Source: Planctomycetota bacterium
GTDB lineage: Bacteria > Planctomycetota > UBA1135 > UBA2386
Length of the DNA: 64,000 nucleotides
Direction: 5' to 3'
NCBI GenBank assembly: GCA_020638695.1
Contig: JACKIB010000009.1
Location: 161,118-225,117 of the forward strand
The notes beneath the pieces were generated by a model that had not been told where the DNA came from, made no database searches, and was given only the letters and a program-made list of their open reading frames with translations. A program made the translations under genes and the position numbers. Shown here piece by piece: positions 47,895 through 57,934 of the stretch. Position 1 is the first letter of the stretch, and every line of letters starts with the position of its first letter.

Positions 47895-50175
47895 CCACCC
47901 GGAGACGATCGGTCCGTACCGCGTGCTCGAGCAGCTCGGCCGCGGGGGTATGGGGATCGTGTACCTGGCGGAGGAGCGCGGTGCGTTGCGGCGTCGGGTT
48001 GCGATCAAGGTCTTGTCCGGACACACCGAGCGCGACGCGCGGCGCGCTGAGGTCGAGCGCCGCGTGTTGGCGCGACTCGAGCACCCGGGCATCGCCGCGC
48101 TCTACGGTGGCGGGAGCACTGCCGAAGGCACGCCGTACCTGGTCCTCGAGCTGGTCGACGGGGTGCCGCTGGCCGAGTACCTCGGTCGTCGGCGCCTGCC
48201 GTTGGCCGAACGCCTGCAGCTGTTCCTCGACCTGAGCTCCGCGGTGCAGCACGCGCACGTGCACGGCGTGGTGCACCGCGATCTCAAGCCTGGCAACGTC
48301 CTGGTCGGCGAGACCGGTGAACGCGCGGTGGTGAAGGTGATCGATTTCGGGGTCGCGCAGCTGCTCGACCCCGATCCGAACGCTCGCGACACCGAGGCCC
48401 GTGGGCTGGTCGGTAGCCCGCAGTATGCCGCACCCGAGCAGCTGCGCGGCGCGCCACAGGATGTCGACACCCGCGCCGACATCTACGCGTTGGGCCTGTT
48501 GCTGTACGAAGTCGTCGCGGGTGCGCCGGTGCGCGACCCGGCGCGCTGGCGTGGCGCCAGTCCGGAGGATCTGGTCGAGCTCGCGGCCCGGCGCCCGCCG
48601 AGCCTCACCGAACACGGCGCGCCCGCCGAGCTCGACTGGGTCGTGCACCACGCGCTCGAGTTCGAGCCGGCCGAGCGCTACCCAACCGTCGGGGATCTGA
48701 TGGCCGATCTGCGCGCGCTGCTCGCCGGCGTGCCGGTGAGCGTCGCCCCACCCAGCCGCTGGTACCCGGTCCGCATGTTCCTCCGCCGGCATCGGCCGGG
48801 GGTCGCGGCAGCATCCGTGCTACTCGCTGCGACTGCGGTTGCCTGGATTGCCGCGAGCATCGGGCAGGTGCGCGCGGAAGCGAGCGTGCGCCGATTCGAC
48901 TGTCTGGCGGTGGTCGAGGAGTTGCGCGAGATCGAGCGCGACGCCGCGGGACTCGGGCCCCCGTGGCCCCGGCACATCGCGGCGATGGAGCAGTGGGTGC
49001 GGCGGGCCGACGCGCTCGTCGATCGGTTGCCGCAGCTGCGCAGTCTGCATGGAGCGCTCGACTCGGCGACCGACCAAGACTGCTTCCTCCACCGCACCCT
49101 CGGCGACACGCTCGCGCAGCTCGCCGCGTTCCAATCGACCGGGAGCCTGCCACGGGTGCGGGCACGGCTGTCATGGGCGCGTGAGCTCGCCGCGCGGCAG
49201 GCCGAGGATCGGTCGAAGTGGGACCGAGTCCGTGCCGAACTCGCCACCGACCCGCGGTTTCGCGGATTCGATCTGCCCGACCAGCCCGGACTGGTGCCGC
49301 TCGGCAAGGACCCGCAGTCCGGTTTGCAGGAGTTCGCCGAGCTGCGCTCGGGTTCCATGGCGCAACGCGACCCGACCACGCATCGCGCTCGCTGTGCGCC
49401 GGCGACCGGGATCGTGTTGGTGCTGCTGCCGGGGGGCACGTTCACCATGGGGGCGCGGCGGGAAACCGCGGATCGACCCAACAGCGATCCGCTCGCCGAG
49501 ACCCAGGAAGGTCCGCCGCATCGCGTGGAGCTTGCACCGTTCTTCCTGGCCAAATTCGAGCTGACACACGGTCAGTGGCTGCGATTGGGTGGTGGGCCAC
49601 CGCCGGCGCGCTTCAAGGTCGGCATGGACATCTCCCGCCGATGGAAGGTGACCGAGGCCTACCCGGTCGAGGGTCCGAGCTGGACCGAGATCGACGCACT
49701 GCTCACCACCTCCGGCTTGAATCTGCCCACGGAGTCGCAGTGGGAGTACGCAGCGCGTGCGGGAACCTCGACGCCGTGGTACACCGGCGACAAGGTGACG
49801 ACCCTGCGCGGCTATGAGAACGTGCTCGACATGCTGGGTGGGTTGTTCGATCGAGCCACCGAGCACCTCGGTTGGCGTGACGGGCATCTCATCTCGGCGC
49901 CGGTCGGCGAGTACCTGCCGAACCCGTTCGGACTCCACGACATGCTCGGCAACGTGAACGAGTGGTGCCGTGATCTCGGGCGCACCGACTACCCCGGGGA
50001 GCCGCGTCCCGGCGACGGCCTGCGCGCCGGCGGTAAGGCGCCGATGCGCGTGGTGCGCGGCGGTGGGTTCCTCGAACATTGGCACAGCACACGGGTTTCG
50101 CACCGCGGGCTGGCCGATGGGCGCGGTCACGCGATCGGGATCGGTGTGCGCCCTGCGCGGGAGGTCGTGCGATGA
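47881..50175 (+). CDS. Ser/Thr kinase fused to an FGE-like domain (second of pair)
   Basis: The 764-residue protein has kinase motifs LGRGGMGIV (19-27), Lys43, HRDLKPGN (132-139) and DFG (155-157), then a membrane helix (about 307-327, GVAAASVLLAATAVAWIAAS) and a C-terminal FGE domain beginning 'GIVLVLLPGGTFTMGARRE' and including 'LPTESQWEYAARAGTSTPWY' and 'MRVVRGGGFLEHWHSTRVSH'. Like its neighbour it lacks the FGE catalytic Cys pair. GAGGTG precedes the ATG at 47881, which overlaps the upstream stop by 14 bases; a second ATG at 47887 is possible. It overlaps the sigma factor gene by four bases. Confidence 0.88.
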
Positions 50176-50768
50176 CCGATCCCGATGCGCCGCGGGAATG
50201 GGAGAACACGGTCCGCGCCGCGGAGTTCGGCGATCGCGCCGCGGTTGGGGACCTCCTGGCGCGCAACTACCAGCGGCTGTGCGCATTCGTCCGCATCGAG
50301 CTCGGTGGCGCGCTGGCGGCTCGCGAGTCGGTCGAGGACGTGGTGCAGTCGGTGTGCCGCGAAGTGCTGCACGACGTCGACCGCCTCGAGGTGCGCAGCG
50401 AGCCGCAGTTCCGCCGCTTCCTGTTGCTCGAAGCGACGCGCAAGATCCTCGCACGACACCGGTCGCTGCACCGGCAGTGCCGCGACGTTCGGCGCGAACA
50501 CCTCGCCGGGATCGCCGCGACCGGGTTGCTCGCCGACTACGCCACGTTCTGCACCCCGAGCCGCGTGGCGTCCGCCCGCGAGGAGATCGAGCGGATCGAG
50601 GCCGCGCTCGCGGAGCTGCCCGAACGGCAGCGCGTCGCCGTGTCGATGGTGCGCATGCTCGGGCTGTCCTATCCGGAGGCAGCCGAGGCGCTGGAGTGCA
50701 CCGAGCCGGCGGCACGGGCGTTGGTGGCGCGCGGTCTGGCGCTGCTCTCCGCGAAGCTCGGCGAGTAG
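50172..50768 (+). CDS. ECF sigma factor coupled to the kinase pair
   Basis: The 198-residue protein has region 2 ('AVGDLLARNYQRLCAFVRIE', 'ESVEDVVQSVCREVL', 'FRRFLLLEATRKILARHRSL') and region 4 ('AALAELPERQRVAVSMVRML', 'GLSYPEAAEALECTEPAARA', 'LVARGLALLSAKLGE'). The start ATG shares four bases with the upstream kinase stop (GATGA). With the two kinases it makes a likely phosphorylation-controlled transcription unit. No anti-sigma gene follows. Confidence 0.86.
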   Translation: MTDPDAPREWENTVRAAEFGDRAAVGDLLARNYQRLCAFVRIELGGALAARESVEDVVQSVCREVLHDVDRLEVRSEPQFRRFLLLEATRKILARHRSLHRQCRDVRREHLAGIAATGLLADYATFCTPSRVASAREEIERIEAALAELPERQRVAVSMVRMLGLSYPEAAEALECTEPAARALVARGLALLSAKLGE

Positions 50769-50886
50769 TGAGGGGCGCCCGCACCCTTGGGCGCATCGGG
50801 ACGCCGCCGGGAGATGGCGTGGAGGACGTCGTCGTGTCCCCGGACCGCCATCTGGTCGCAGTTCGATCGCCGCTGCATGTCCGTCT

Positions 50887-51055
50887 CTAGTGGGGTGTGT
50901 CCGAAGTTGGTCACATAAGTCGCCGGCCCTACGGCCCGCTCGCGGCGTCGCAGCTCCTCAGCTTGTCCACCAACAAGCCGTGTCGTCGCAGCTCCTTGCG
51001 AGCGAACCGCATGACTCGACGACTTATGCAACGAACTTCGGACACACCCCACTAG
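50887..51055. mobile_element. CTAG-bounded element C, copy 2
   Basis: This 169-bp unit is the inverse of 17367-17535, beginning CTAGTGGGGTGTGTCCGAAG and ending with its inverse and CTAG. The centre reads GCTTGTCCACCAACAAGC. It lies in the 478-bp gap after the sigma factor gene; the rest of the gap shows no gene. Confidence 0.78.
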
Positions 51056-51246
51056 AGGTGACCTGGAGGTAGCGCGCCCTGGGGCGTGCTCCGGTGACGC
51101 CGACTCGCGACTTCGCCGAAGAACCGGTCATTCTCCGAGGGCTGCACCGCCCATCGCACCGGCGGTCAGGTGGCGCCTGCCGACATTCTCTACAGTGCGC
51201 AGTTGCTGGTACCCGATGGCAGAGCGACTCCCTTCGAGCGCCCGAA

Positions 51247-51813
51247 ATGACCACGACTCTCACCGAGAACCCGTACTCGCCGCCACGCACCTCTGTGTCG
51301 GGACGTCGCACCGAGCCCGTCCCGAGTCTCGAGGTGTGGCGTGAGGACAACTTCGTCGTCTGCCCCGACGGGGCGCGGCTGCCAGACCGCTGTGTGATCT
51401 GCAATCGGCCGAGCGATGGCCGACCGGTGCAGAAGACGCTCTCCTGGCACCACCCGGCGATCTACTTGGTGGTGTTCGTCAACCTGCTGATCTACGCGAT
51501 CGTGGCGCTCGCCGTGCGGAAGAAGTCGCGCGCGCAGTTCAGCCTGTGTCCGCAGCACCGCGGTCGGCGCAACCTGGGAATGTGGATCGGCTACGGTGGG
51601 TTCGTCCTGAGCGTCGTCGCGATGGTGTTCGGCTTCACCTCGTCGAGCCGGGGTGTGCAGCAGGTCATCGGAGTGACCGGGTTGGTCGGCGTGATCCTGA
51701 CGCCGTTGGTGGGTGTGCTGTTGAGCACCGTCGTACGCGTGAAGCGGATCGACGCTGGGCGGGCGCACTTGAAGCTCGGCGAGCCGTTCACGCGTTCGAT
51801 CCCGCGCGGGTAG
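51247..51813 (+). CDS. Membrane protein with N-terminal zinc-ribbon-like Cys motif
   Basis: The 188-residue protein has an N-terminal segment with 'FVVCPDGARLPDRCVICNRP' and 'SLCPQHRGRRNLGM' further on; together the four Cys (and His) suggest a split zinc-binding module around the first membrane pair. Membrane segments are at about 80-98 (AIYLVVFVNLLIYAIVALAV), 121-137 and 145-163. It ends KLGEPFTRSIPRG. I do not recognise a named family beyond a DUF-type membrane protein. The start at 51247 follows CGAAATG without an obvious ribosome binding site. Confidence 0.65.
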   Translation: MTTTLTENPYSPPRTSVSGRRTEPVPSLEVWREDNFVVCPDGARLPDRCVICNRPSDGRPVQKTLSWHHPAIYLVVFVNLLIYAIVALAVRKKSRAQFSLCPQHRGRRNLGMWIGYGGFVLSVVAMVFGFTSSSRGVQQVIGVTGLVGVILTPLVGVLLSTVVRVKRIDAGRAHLKLGEPFTRSIPRG

Positions 51814-52027
51814 CGGGTGCGGCCGGCGGGGCGACCTGCCGCGGACTCGGAGTGGCGACGGTTGGAGGGTGCAACCCGCATCGCGATCGAGATCCTCGTG
51901 CGTCGGGGGATGTCGAGTTGGCTTCCTCCGAATCGTCCCCGAAGTGAGCAGTCCGCCGACGGCCATGGTCCCGGAGCTCAACGAGGGTTGTTTGCTCACG
52001 CGTCCGAAGCGTCCCCGGCAAGTGGAC

Positions 52028-52216
52028 TCTGTCGCGGCCAAGGCCGCACCCAAGGACTTGGTGAGCTCGGCGCTCCACGCCGCCAGGAGGCCTCGACCGC
52101 ATGCTTGTTGGGGCTTCCGGTGCCCCTGCCCGCTGGGATACAGCTGCCTTGGGGTCTGGGAAGGTGCCGGAGGATCTTCGCGTGTCGGCACGATCCGCGG
52201 CGCTTGCGGCTCACAG
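52028..52216. repeat. Repeat E, copy 2 (inverted)
   Basis: From GTCGCGGCCAAGGCCGCACC to GCGCTTGCGGCTCACAG the sequence aligns with the inverse of 35321-35520, including the GAGGCCTCGACCG, GGGGCTTCCGGTGCC and GGCACGATCCGCGGC segments. It occupies the middle of a 693-bp gap without a gene that I can support. Confidence 0.6.
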
Positions 52217-52506
52217 CGACGAGCTGTCTCCGCAGCGTTGGGATCGAGTTCCCCTTCGAGGCGACCAGCCAAGCGCTACTGGCGACATCCCTGCCCGGGA
52301 CGGCTGATGCCGGGACCGATGCCAGAAGCCTACTCAGGCGACCCGCGGGGCGGCCGTCGGTCTGAGACCGGAGTTCGCATCCCGCCCCGACGTGGGCCAC
52401 ACTGCCATCGGGCCTGCGATGTCCGTTCGGGTGCTGCAGGTCTGCTTCGCCAGGGGTATAATGGGACACGGTCGCCTCTCTCGACCCTTTGTCTCGAACA
52501 AGCACC

Positions 52507-53532
52507 ATGAATCCCATCACACCCACCAGTTTGGCGCTGTCCCTGCTCGCCTCGACCGGTTTCGCCCAGTCGTTCACGTCACCCGCCGGTCTCTCCTCGA
52601 CCGAGGGCAACGCGGTGTTCTACGCCAGCACCAACCGCCGCTACATGGGCATCGACGCGACCAACACCAACCAGGTCGCAACCATCAAGTCGTTCGGGCT
52701 CCGTCGCGACAAGGGTGTGGCCAGCACCGCCGGTGCGTCCACGGTCGACCTGACGCTGACGATCGGTGAGACCAACATGGGCGTGGTCTACTCGGAGTTC
52801 GACAAGAACTTCCTGCCGGGGAAGAGCACGCTGGTGTTCCCGAAGAAGAACGTGAACTGGCCGGACTGGAGTCTGCCGTCGACGACTCCGGCGCCGTTCG
52901 ACTTCACCGTGTCCCTGGTGACGACCTACGTGTACGTCGGCCCGAGCAGCAAGAACGCGCTGGTCTGGGATCTGAAGCTGGAGAACGGCACCAACACCGG
53001 CAACTTGTTGGATCGCGACTACACCTCCTACAGCTCGGGGGCTTCGACGGCGCTCGGCAGCGGCTGCAGTGGGTTCAGCTTGACCGCCTACATGCGGAGC
53101 AACGGCGCGGGCATGCCGAACTACGGTATGCGTTTGCTGGCGGGGGTGACCAACGCTCCGGCGAGCACCCCGGTGGCGCTGAGCATCGCACTGACCGATG
53201 CCAACGCGACGATTCCGGGGATCTGCACGACCGTGCACGCCCTGCCGCTCGCGATCCTGCCGCTCGGCGTGTCCAGCACGGCGGGCACAGTGTACGACGT
53301 GTACTACCAGACCAAGTACGACATGGCGTTGAACGGCATCAGCCTGATCAGCCAGGCGTTCGCCAGCTCGGGAGGTGCGTTGACCTTGTCCAACGGTCGC
53401 AACACCGCGATGCCGACTTCGTCCGCGACCACCGGGCACGATGCGTGCTACCTGTGGAGCAGCTTGACCACCTCGCCGAACCGCAGCACGGTGTTCACCG
53501 GCGGCTCGATCCTGGTCGAGTTCGGGACGTAG
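52507..53532 (+). CDS. Secreted hypothetical protein, paralogue of the one at 27174
   Basis: The 341-residue protein has signal peptide MNPITPTSLALSLLASTGFA. The mature part starts QSFTSPAGLSSTEGNAVFYA and follows the same segment order as the protein at 27174: 'SFGLRRDKGVAST', 'VDLTLTIGETNMGVV', 'VNWPDWSLPSTTPAPFDF', 'YVYVGPSSKNALVWDLKLEN'. The C-terminal half has further strands with 'PVALSIALTDANATIPG'. It is probably an exported beta-sandwich protein; no enzymatic motif is visible. No terminator-like structure was found after the stop. Confidence 0.75.
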   Translation: MNPITPTSLALSLLASTGFAQSFTSPAGLSSTEGNAVFYASTNRRYMGIDATNTNQVATIKSFGLRRDKGVASTAGASTVDLTLTIGETNMGVVYSEFDKNFLPGKSTLVFPKKNVNWPDWSLPSTTPAPFDFTVSLVTTYVYVGPSSKNALVWDLKLENGTNTGNLLDRDYTSYSSGASTALGSGCSGFSLTAYMRSNGAGMPNYGMRLLAGVTNAPASTPVALSIALTDANATIPGICTTVHALPLAILPLGVSSTAGTVYDVYYQTKYDMALNGISLISQAFASSGGALTLSNGRNTAMPTSSATTGHDACYLWSSLTTSPNRSTVFTGGSILVEFGT

Positions 53533-53583
53533 TCCACCGCCAGCGCGGGGTGGCGCGCGCAGCTGTCGCTCGCAACCCTGGCG

Positions 53584-53693
53584 GCTTGCTGCTCCTCAGC
53601 TTGTCCACCAACAAGCCGTGTCGTCGCGGCGCCTTGCGCGCGAATCGACTGACGCAGCCACACTTGCTGCGAACGTCAGACGAGGGGCACTCG
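53584..53693. repeat. CTAG-family element D, related to C
   Basis: The core (CTCCTCAGCTTGTCCACCAA, then CAAGCCGTGTCGTCGC) is shared with element C, but the right end reads CAGACGAGGGGCACTCG, matching the terminus at 12841. The left end is not recognisable. It lies between the secreted-protein gene and the convergent ABC-F gene. Confidence 0.55.
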
Positions 53694-53869
53694 CACCACT
53701 TCGAGTGTCCGGTCTGGCCCGAGCGGCGTGGTCCCTCGCCTTGTGCACCGCCCGCGGGTGAGAAGTCTGCAGACGTCACCCGACCCGTGCCCGTCGCGAG
53801 CAATCCGCCAGCCTCTCCGGTTCGTTTCCCCGCCTCTCCCTCACCTACACCGGTCGAACGTGCCGCGCC

Positions 53870-55504
53870 TCACCCGGACAACCCCGGAGCCTCGGCGCCG
53901 ATCTTCGCGACCCAATCCACGTACGGCCCCGGATACACCTGTGGCGCCCCTCCCGTCGCGCAGGCGCTCACGTCGAGCACGCGGTTCGCCAGTCCGCGCA
54001 GGAAGGTCCGGTCGTGCGACACGAACAGCATCGCGCCGGTGAACTCGCGCAGGGTCTGCACCAACATCTGTTTCGACACCAGATCGAGGTGGTTGGTCGG
54101 CTCGTCGAGCACCAGGAAGTTCGGCGGATCGAACAGCATCAGCGCGAGCACCAGGCGTGAACGCTCGCCACCGCTGAGCACCGCGATCCGCTTGTCGACG
54201 TCGTGGCCGGAGAACTGGAACGCACCCAGCAGGTTGCGTTTGCTGCCGTCGCTGGCCAACGGGAAGGCGTGGTCGACCTGCTCCAGCACGGTTCGGCTGG
54301 GGTCGAGGATGTCGAGCGCGGCCTGGGCGAAGTAGCCGAGCTTCACGCTGGGGCCGAGCCGCACGGTCCCGGAGTCGCTTTCGGCGGCGCCAGCGACCAA
54401 CTTCAGCAGTGTGGTCTTGCCGGCACCATTGCGGCCCATCACGCACCACCGTTCGCCACGCTTGACCTCGAAGTCGAGCCCGCGGTAGATCACCCGCGCG
54501 CCGTACGCCTTGTGGACGCCGACCAACGTCGCCACGTCCTCGCCGACCCGCGGCGGCTCCTTGAGCTGGAACGGGACGATCTCGCGCTTCACCGGGGGAT
54601 CGAGCCGTTCGATCTTCTCGATCTGCTTGGCACGGCTCTGCGCCTGCGCGGCCTTGGCGACATGGGTGCCGAAGCGGTCGATGAACCGCTGCATCTTGGC
54701 GATCATCGCCTGCTGGCGGGAGAACGCCGCTTCGGCCTGCGCGGCCCGCTGCGCCTGCTGCTGCTCGAGGAAGTCGTAGTCGCCGGTGTACGACACCAGC
54801 TCGCCGCCATCGATGTCGATGATCCGCGACACGACCCGATTCATGAACTCGCGATCGTGGCAGGTCATCAGCACGGTGGCGCGGGTGTCGGCGAGGAACT
54901 TCTCGAGCCACAGAATCGACTCGATGTCGAGGTGGTTGGTCGGCTCGTCCATCAACAACACGTCGAAGCTGCCGAGCAGGACGCGGGCGATCCCGACGCG
55001 CATTTTCCACCCGCCGGACAGCGCCGCTGTGTCGCCCGCGATCTGCTCGTCGGCGAATCCGAGCCCGTGCAGGATCTCCTTGGCGCGCGCTTCCAGCTCG
55101 TACCCGCCGAGGTCTTGGTAGCGCGCCTGCACGTCGCCGAAGCGCTGCAGGATGCGCTCCAGCTGGTCGGCCTTGTCGGGATCGGCGAGGTCCCGCTCCA
55201 GGTCGGCGAGCTCGTGATGCAGCGTGCCGACCTCGCCGCAGCCGGCGATCGTCTCGTCCAGCACCGTCCGGCCACCCAGTTCCTCCATGTCCTGGCGGAA
55301 GTAGCCGATGGTGGTGCGCCGCGGCAGAGTGACTTCGCCGACGTCCGGCGGGTCCTCGCCGGTGATCATGCGGAACAGCGTCGACTTGCCCGCGCCGTTG
55401 GGGCCGACCAGCCCGACCTTCTCGCCCGGGTTGAGCTGCATCGAGGCGTCGACGAACAGCGCCTGGTGACCGTGGCGCTTGCTGAGGTTGGTCAGGGAGA
55501 TCAT
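53870..55504 (-). CDS. ABC-F family ATPase
   Basis: The 544-residue soluble protein has two ATP-binding domains and no membrane domain. The first has Walker A GPNGAGKS (34-41), signature LSGGWKMRVGIARVLLG and Walker B 'LLMDEPTNHLD'. The linker (about 240-310) is helical and charged ('AFSRQQAMIAKMQRFIDRFG'). The second domain has Walker A GRNGAGKT, LSGGERSRLVLALML and 'LVLDEPTNHLD'. ABC-F proteins act on ribosomes, gating elongation or protecting against antibiotics. The ATG at 55504 starts the conserved 'MISLTNLSKRHGHQALF'. The subfamily (Uup/EttA/YbiT-like) is not decided. Confidence 0.93.
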   Translation of the reverse strand: MISLTNLSKRHGHQALFVDASMQLNPGEKVGLVGPNGAGKSTLFRMITGEDPPDVGEVTLPRRTTIGYFRQDMEELGGRTVLDETIAGCGEVGTLHHELADLERDLADPDKADQLERILQRFGDVQARYQDLGGYELEARAKEILHGLGFADEQIAGDTAALSGGWKMRVGIARVLLGSFDVLLMDEPTNHLDIESILWLEKFLADTRATVLMTCHDREFMNRVVSRIIDIDGGELVSYTGDYDFLEQQQAQRAAQAEAAFSRQQAMIAKMQRFIDRFGTHVAKAAQAQSRAKQIEKIERLDPPVKREIVPFQLKEPPRVGEDVATLVGVHKAYGARVIYRGLDFEVKRGERWCVMGRNGAGKTTLLKLVAGAAESDSGTVRLGPSVKLGYFAQAALDILDPSRTVLEQVDHAFPLASDGSKRNLLGAFQFSGHDVDKRIAVLSGGERSRLVLALMLFDPPNFLVLDEPTNHLDLVSKQMLVQTLREFTGAMLFVSHDRTFLRGLANRVLDVSACATGGAPQVYPGPYVDWVAKIGAEAPGLSG

Positions 55505-55571
55505 CGGGGGGAGGGATGGTAGCCAACGCGCCGCCGGCCGCCGCATCCCCGCACCCGACCCGCGCAAACGG

Positions 55572-57506
55572 TCAGCCCTGCCGGCCGAGCATCTGCTTGG
55601 CGAACCGGCGGAGCGGCTCGTCGGCATCGCGGCTGGCGACGCGCTGCAGGGCTTCGCGGTCCTCGCCGGTCAGCTTGCCGCGTTGGGCGATCGCCTCGAC
55701 CGCAGCGCGGCGGACGGCGACGTGTTCGTCTTCCGCCGCCACGCGGCGCAGTGCGGCATACGCCCGCGCGTCCGGCCGACCGGCCAACGCGGCCGCCGCG
55801 GCGACGCGCACCTGCGGCTCGGTGTCGACCAGACCGTGGGTGACCAGGCGCTCGACCACCGCGGGGGTGGCGATCTGCCGCATCGAGCGGAACGCCTCGG
55901 CGCGGACCGAAGCGTCGCCATGGTCGGCGTAGCGCAGCAGATCGCCGGCGACCGCCTTGCTGCCGGTGTTGCCGAGCGCGGCCAGCCACGTGTGGAGTCC
56001 ATCGCTGCGCTGCGCCTTGTCCTCGAAGTTGCGCAGCAATTCGAGGGCCGGCTTGCCGTCCGCGATCTGGTCCTTCGACCGGCCGGCGAGGGTGCCGAGC
56101 AGCAACAGGTTGCAGGCGTCCATGCCCTCGAGCTTGGTGCTCGCTGCCACGTCGCGGGCCAGGTCCTGCATCAGCGCCGGGCGCGGTGCCGCGAGCTGCA
56201 ACATCGCCACGCAAGTGGTCTCGCGCAGCTCGACCGGCAGGGCCGTGTTGGTGCGCAGCGCGGCGAGGGTGGTCTGCGCCTCCTCATGGCCGGCGGCGCC
56301 GAGCGCGGTCAACACCTTGCTGGCCAATACTCCGTCCAACTCGCCGCGCTCGATCCGGGTGCGCATCTCCGCGGCGAGCTCCGGTCGAACCCGCAGGATG
56401 CCAGCGAGATCGAGCCACAGTTCGTTGGTCGCGTCGGGGTCGTTCGGCTTCGCCTTCAGCACCGCGGCGATCTTCTGCAGCTGCTCGTCGACCGAGAGCC
56501 CGCGCAGGCGATCGTCTTCGCGGCTCCGCCCGCCGTCGGTCTGCGGCTCGTGCTGTTCGCGGTGGCCCCCTGCCGGCGACCACACGACGCCGGTGAGGTC
56601 GCGGTCCTCCGGCTCGAGGGCGGCGATCGCTTGCTCCGACAACCGCAGGGTGCCCCGCTGCTGCATGTGCACCGTCATCTTCATCGCGGGTACCGCCAGT
56701 CGGGTGGTCTCGTCGACCTCGGCCCGGGTCAGGAGCCCGAGCGCCGGGTCGAACGCGGCGGTCGCGCTGCCACCCACTTCGTGTTCCGGCAGGCCCTGTT
56801 CGTCGTGCGAGAGCTCCACGTAGCGGAGCTTCTCGCGGCGCACGGTGTGCTCGCCGCCAGCGGAGCTCGCGCGGTAGGCGGCGCGGAACACTCCGGTCGC
56901 GTCGGCCTCGGTGGATTCCCAGGCCCGTGCGCCGTTCCGGAAGGTGAAAGCAAACGGCGCCAGGGTGCCGCGCAGGAAGTTGCGGCTGCGGCTACCGACG
57001 CCCTTGGCGAAGCCGTAGCCGAGCACCCGCCCCTCGCGGTCGAGCTTCATCAGCGTGCGCGCGTGGACCGCGGTAGCGTACACCGCGCAGGCGGGGTCGC
57101 CTTCGCGCAGTTCGACCTTCTTGCCGCTCACGCTCCACTGCAGGGTGCCGAAGCGCACCGCGACGATCGTCGCGTCGTCCTGCTGCGCGAGCACCTGGAC
57201 GCGCATCCCGCCGGACAGACCGAGACTCTGGGTCGGGGTGCGCTCGCCCTTGGTCTCCAGCGCGTAGGCGGAGTCGAGCGACACCTCGTAGTCGGCGCGG
57301 CGGCCGACGAGGCCCTCGGGTGTGCCGGCGCGGTGCTCGGTGAGCGCGCCGATCCCATCGCGGGGCGGGGCGTCCGGAGTGCGATCCCGGGTGTCTCCGG
57401 GCGCACCCGGAGCGACCGGAGCGAAAGCGAGGTAACCGGCACCGGCGATCAGGGCGATGCCGGCGGCGGCGGCGGCGAAGAGGCGGGGATTGCGGCGCGT
57501 GTTCAT
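55572..57506 (-). CDS. Membrane-anchored HEAT-repeat protein
   Basis: The 644-residue protein has an N-terminal anchor (PRLFAAAAAGIALIAGAGYL). Residues about 70-260 are beta-rich, with segments such as 'RADYEVSLDSAYALETKGER', 'VQVLAQQDDATIVAVRFGTL' and 'KLRYVELSHDEQGLPEHEVG' that recall the vitellogenin-type lipid-transport N-terminal domain; this match is tentative. The C-terminal 300 residues are HEAT repeats: 'LTALGAAGHEEAQTTLAALR', 'RSMRQIATPAVVERLVTHGL' and 'AYAALRRVAAEDEHVAVRRA'. HEAT solenoids bind proteins. The ATG at 57506 starts the anchor. It is transcribed toward the ABC-F gene, 67 bases away. Confidence 0.72.
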   Translation of the reverse strand: MNTRRNPRLFAAAAAGIALIAGAGYLAFAPVAPGAPGDTRDRTPDAPPRDGIGALTEHRAGTPEGLVGRRADYEVSLDSAYALETKGERTPTQSLGLSGGMRVQVLAQQDDATIVAVRFGTLQWSVSGKKVELREGDPACAVYATAVHARTLMKLDREGRVLGYGFAKGVGSRSRNFLRGTLAPFAFTFRNGARAWESTEADATGVFRAAYRASSAGGEHTVRREKLRYVELSHDEQGLPEHEVGGSATAAFDPALGLLTRAEVDETTRLAVPAMKMTVHMQQRGTLRLSEQAIAALEPEDRDLTGVVWSPAGGHREQHEPQTDGGRSREDDRLRGLSVDEQLQKIAAVLKAKPNDPDATNELWLDLAGILRVRPELAAEMRTRIERGELDGVLASKVLTALGAAGHEEAQTTLAALRTNTALPVELRETTCVAMLQLAAPRPALMQDLARDVAASTKLEGMDACNLLLLGTLAGRSKDQIADGKPALELLRNFEDKAQRSDGLHTWLAALGNTGSKAVAGDLLRYADHGDASVRAEAFRSMRQIATPAVVERLVTHGLVDTEPQVRVAAAAALAGRPDARAYAALRRVAAEDEHVAVRRAAVEAIAQRGKLTGEDREALQRVASRDADEPLRRFAKQMLGRQG

Positions 57507-57934
57507 GCTCTGGGGAGCGATCCGGGGCCGGGCCGCGTTCGCGGGAGCCGAGGAAATCCGGGGCGGGCCACGAGGGTCGCCAGGCCCCAGGCCTGGACCG
57601 GGAGCCCCGGGGGCGCAGGCAATTCGGTCGGCCGTTGTATGGCACTTCGCCGGCGGCCGATTCACGCCGTTGGCGCCGTGCGGGACGACGCCCGGGGAAC
57701 CGACCGCGGAGGCGCTCCTCGCTCACAACCGGGCGCCGACGGATGGGCTGCTGGCACGACTCTGGCCGGCGCGAGGAGCCGCCCGCGCGGCGAAACGCGA
57801 CGACCCCTCGATGATCCTCCGCATCGCGGGCGCTGCGACCTCCACCGCGGCATCGGGCGGCGTCGCTCGGCCATCGCGCCCCTGATCGGGGGCGCGACGA
57901 CCGACGGATACGTGCCGCCCGCCGGCGACCGCTG

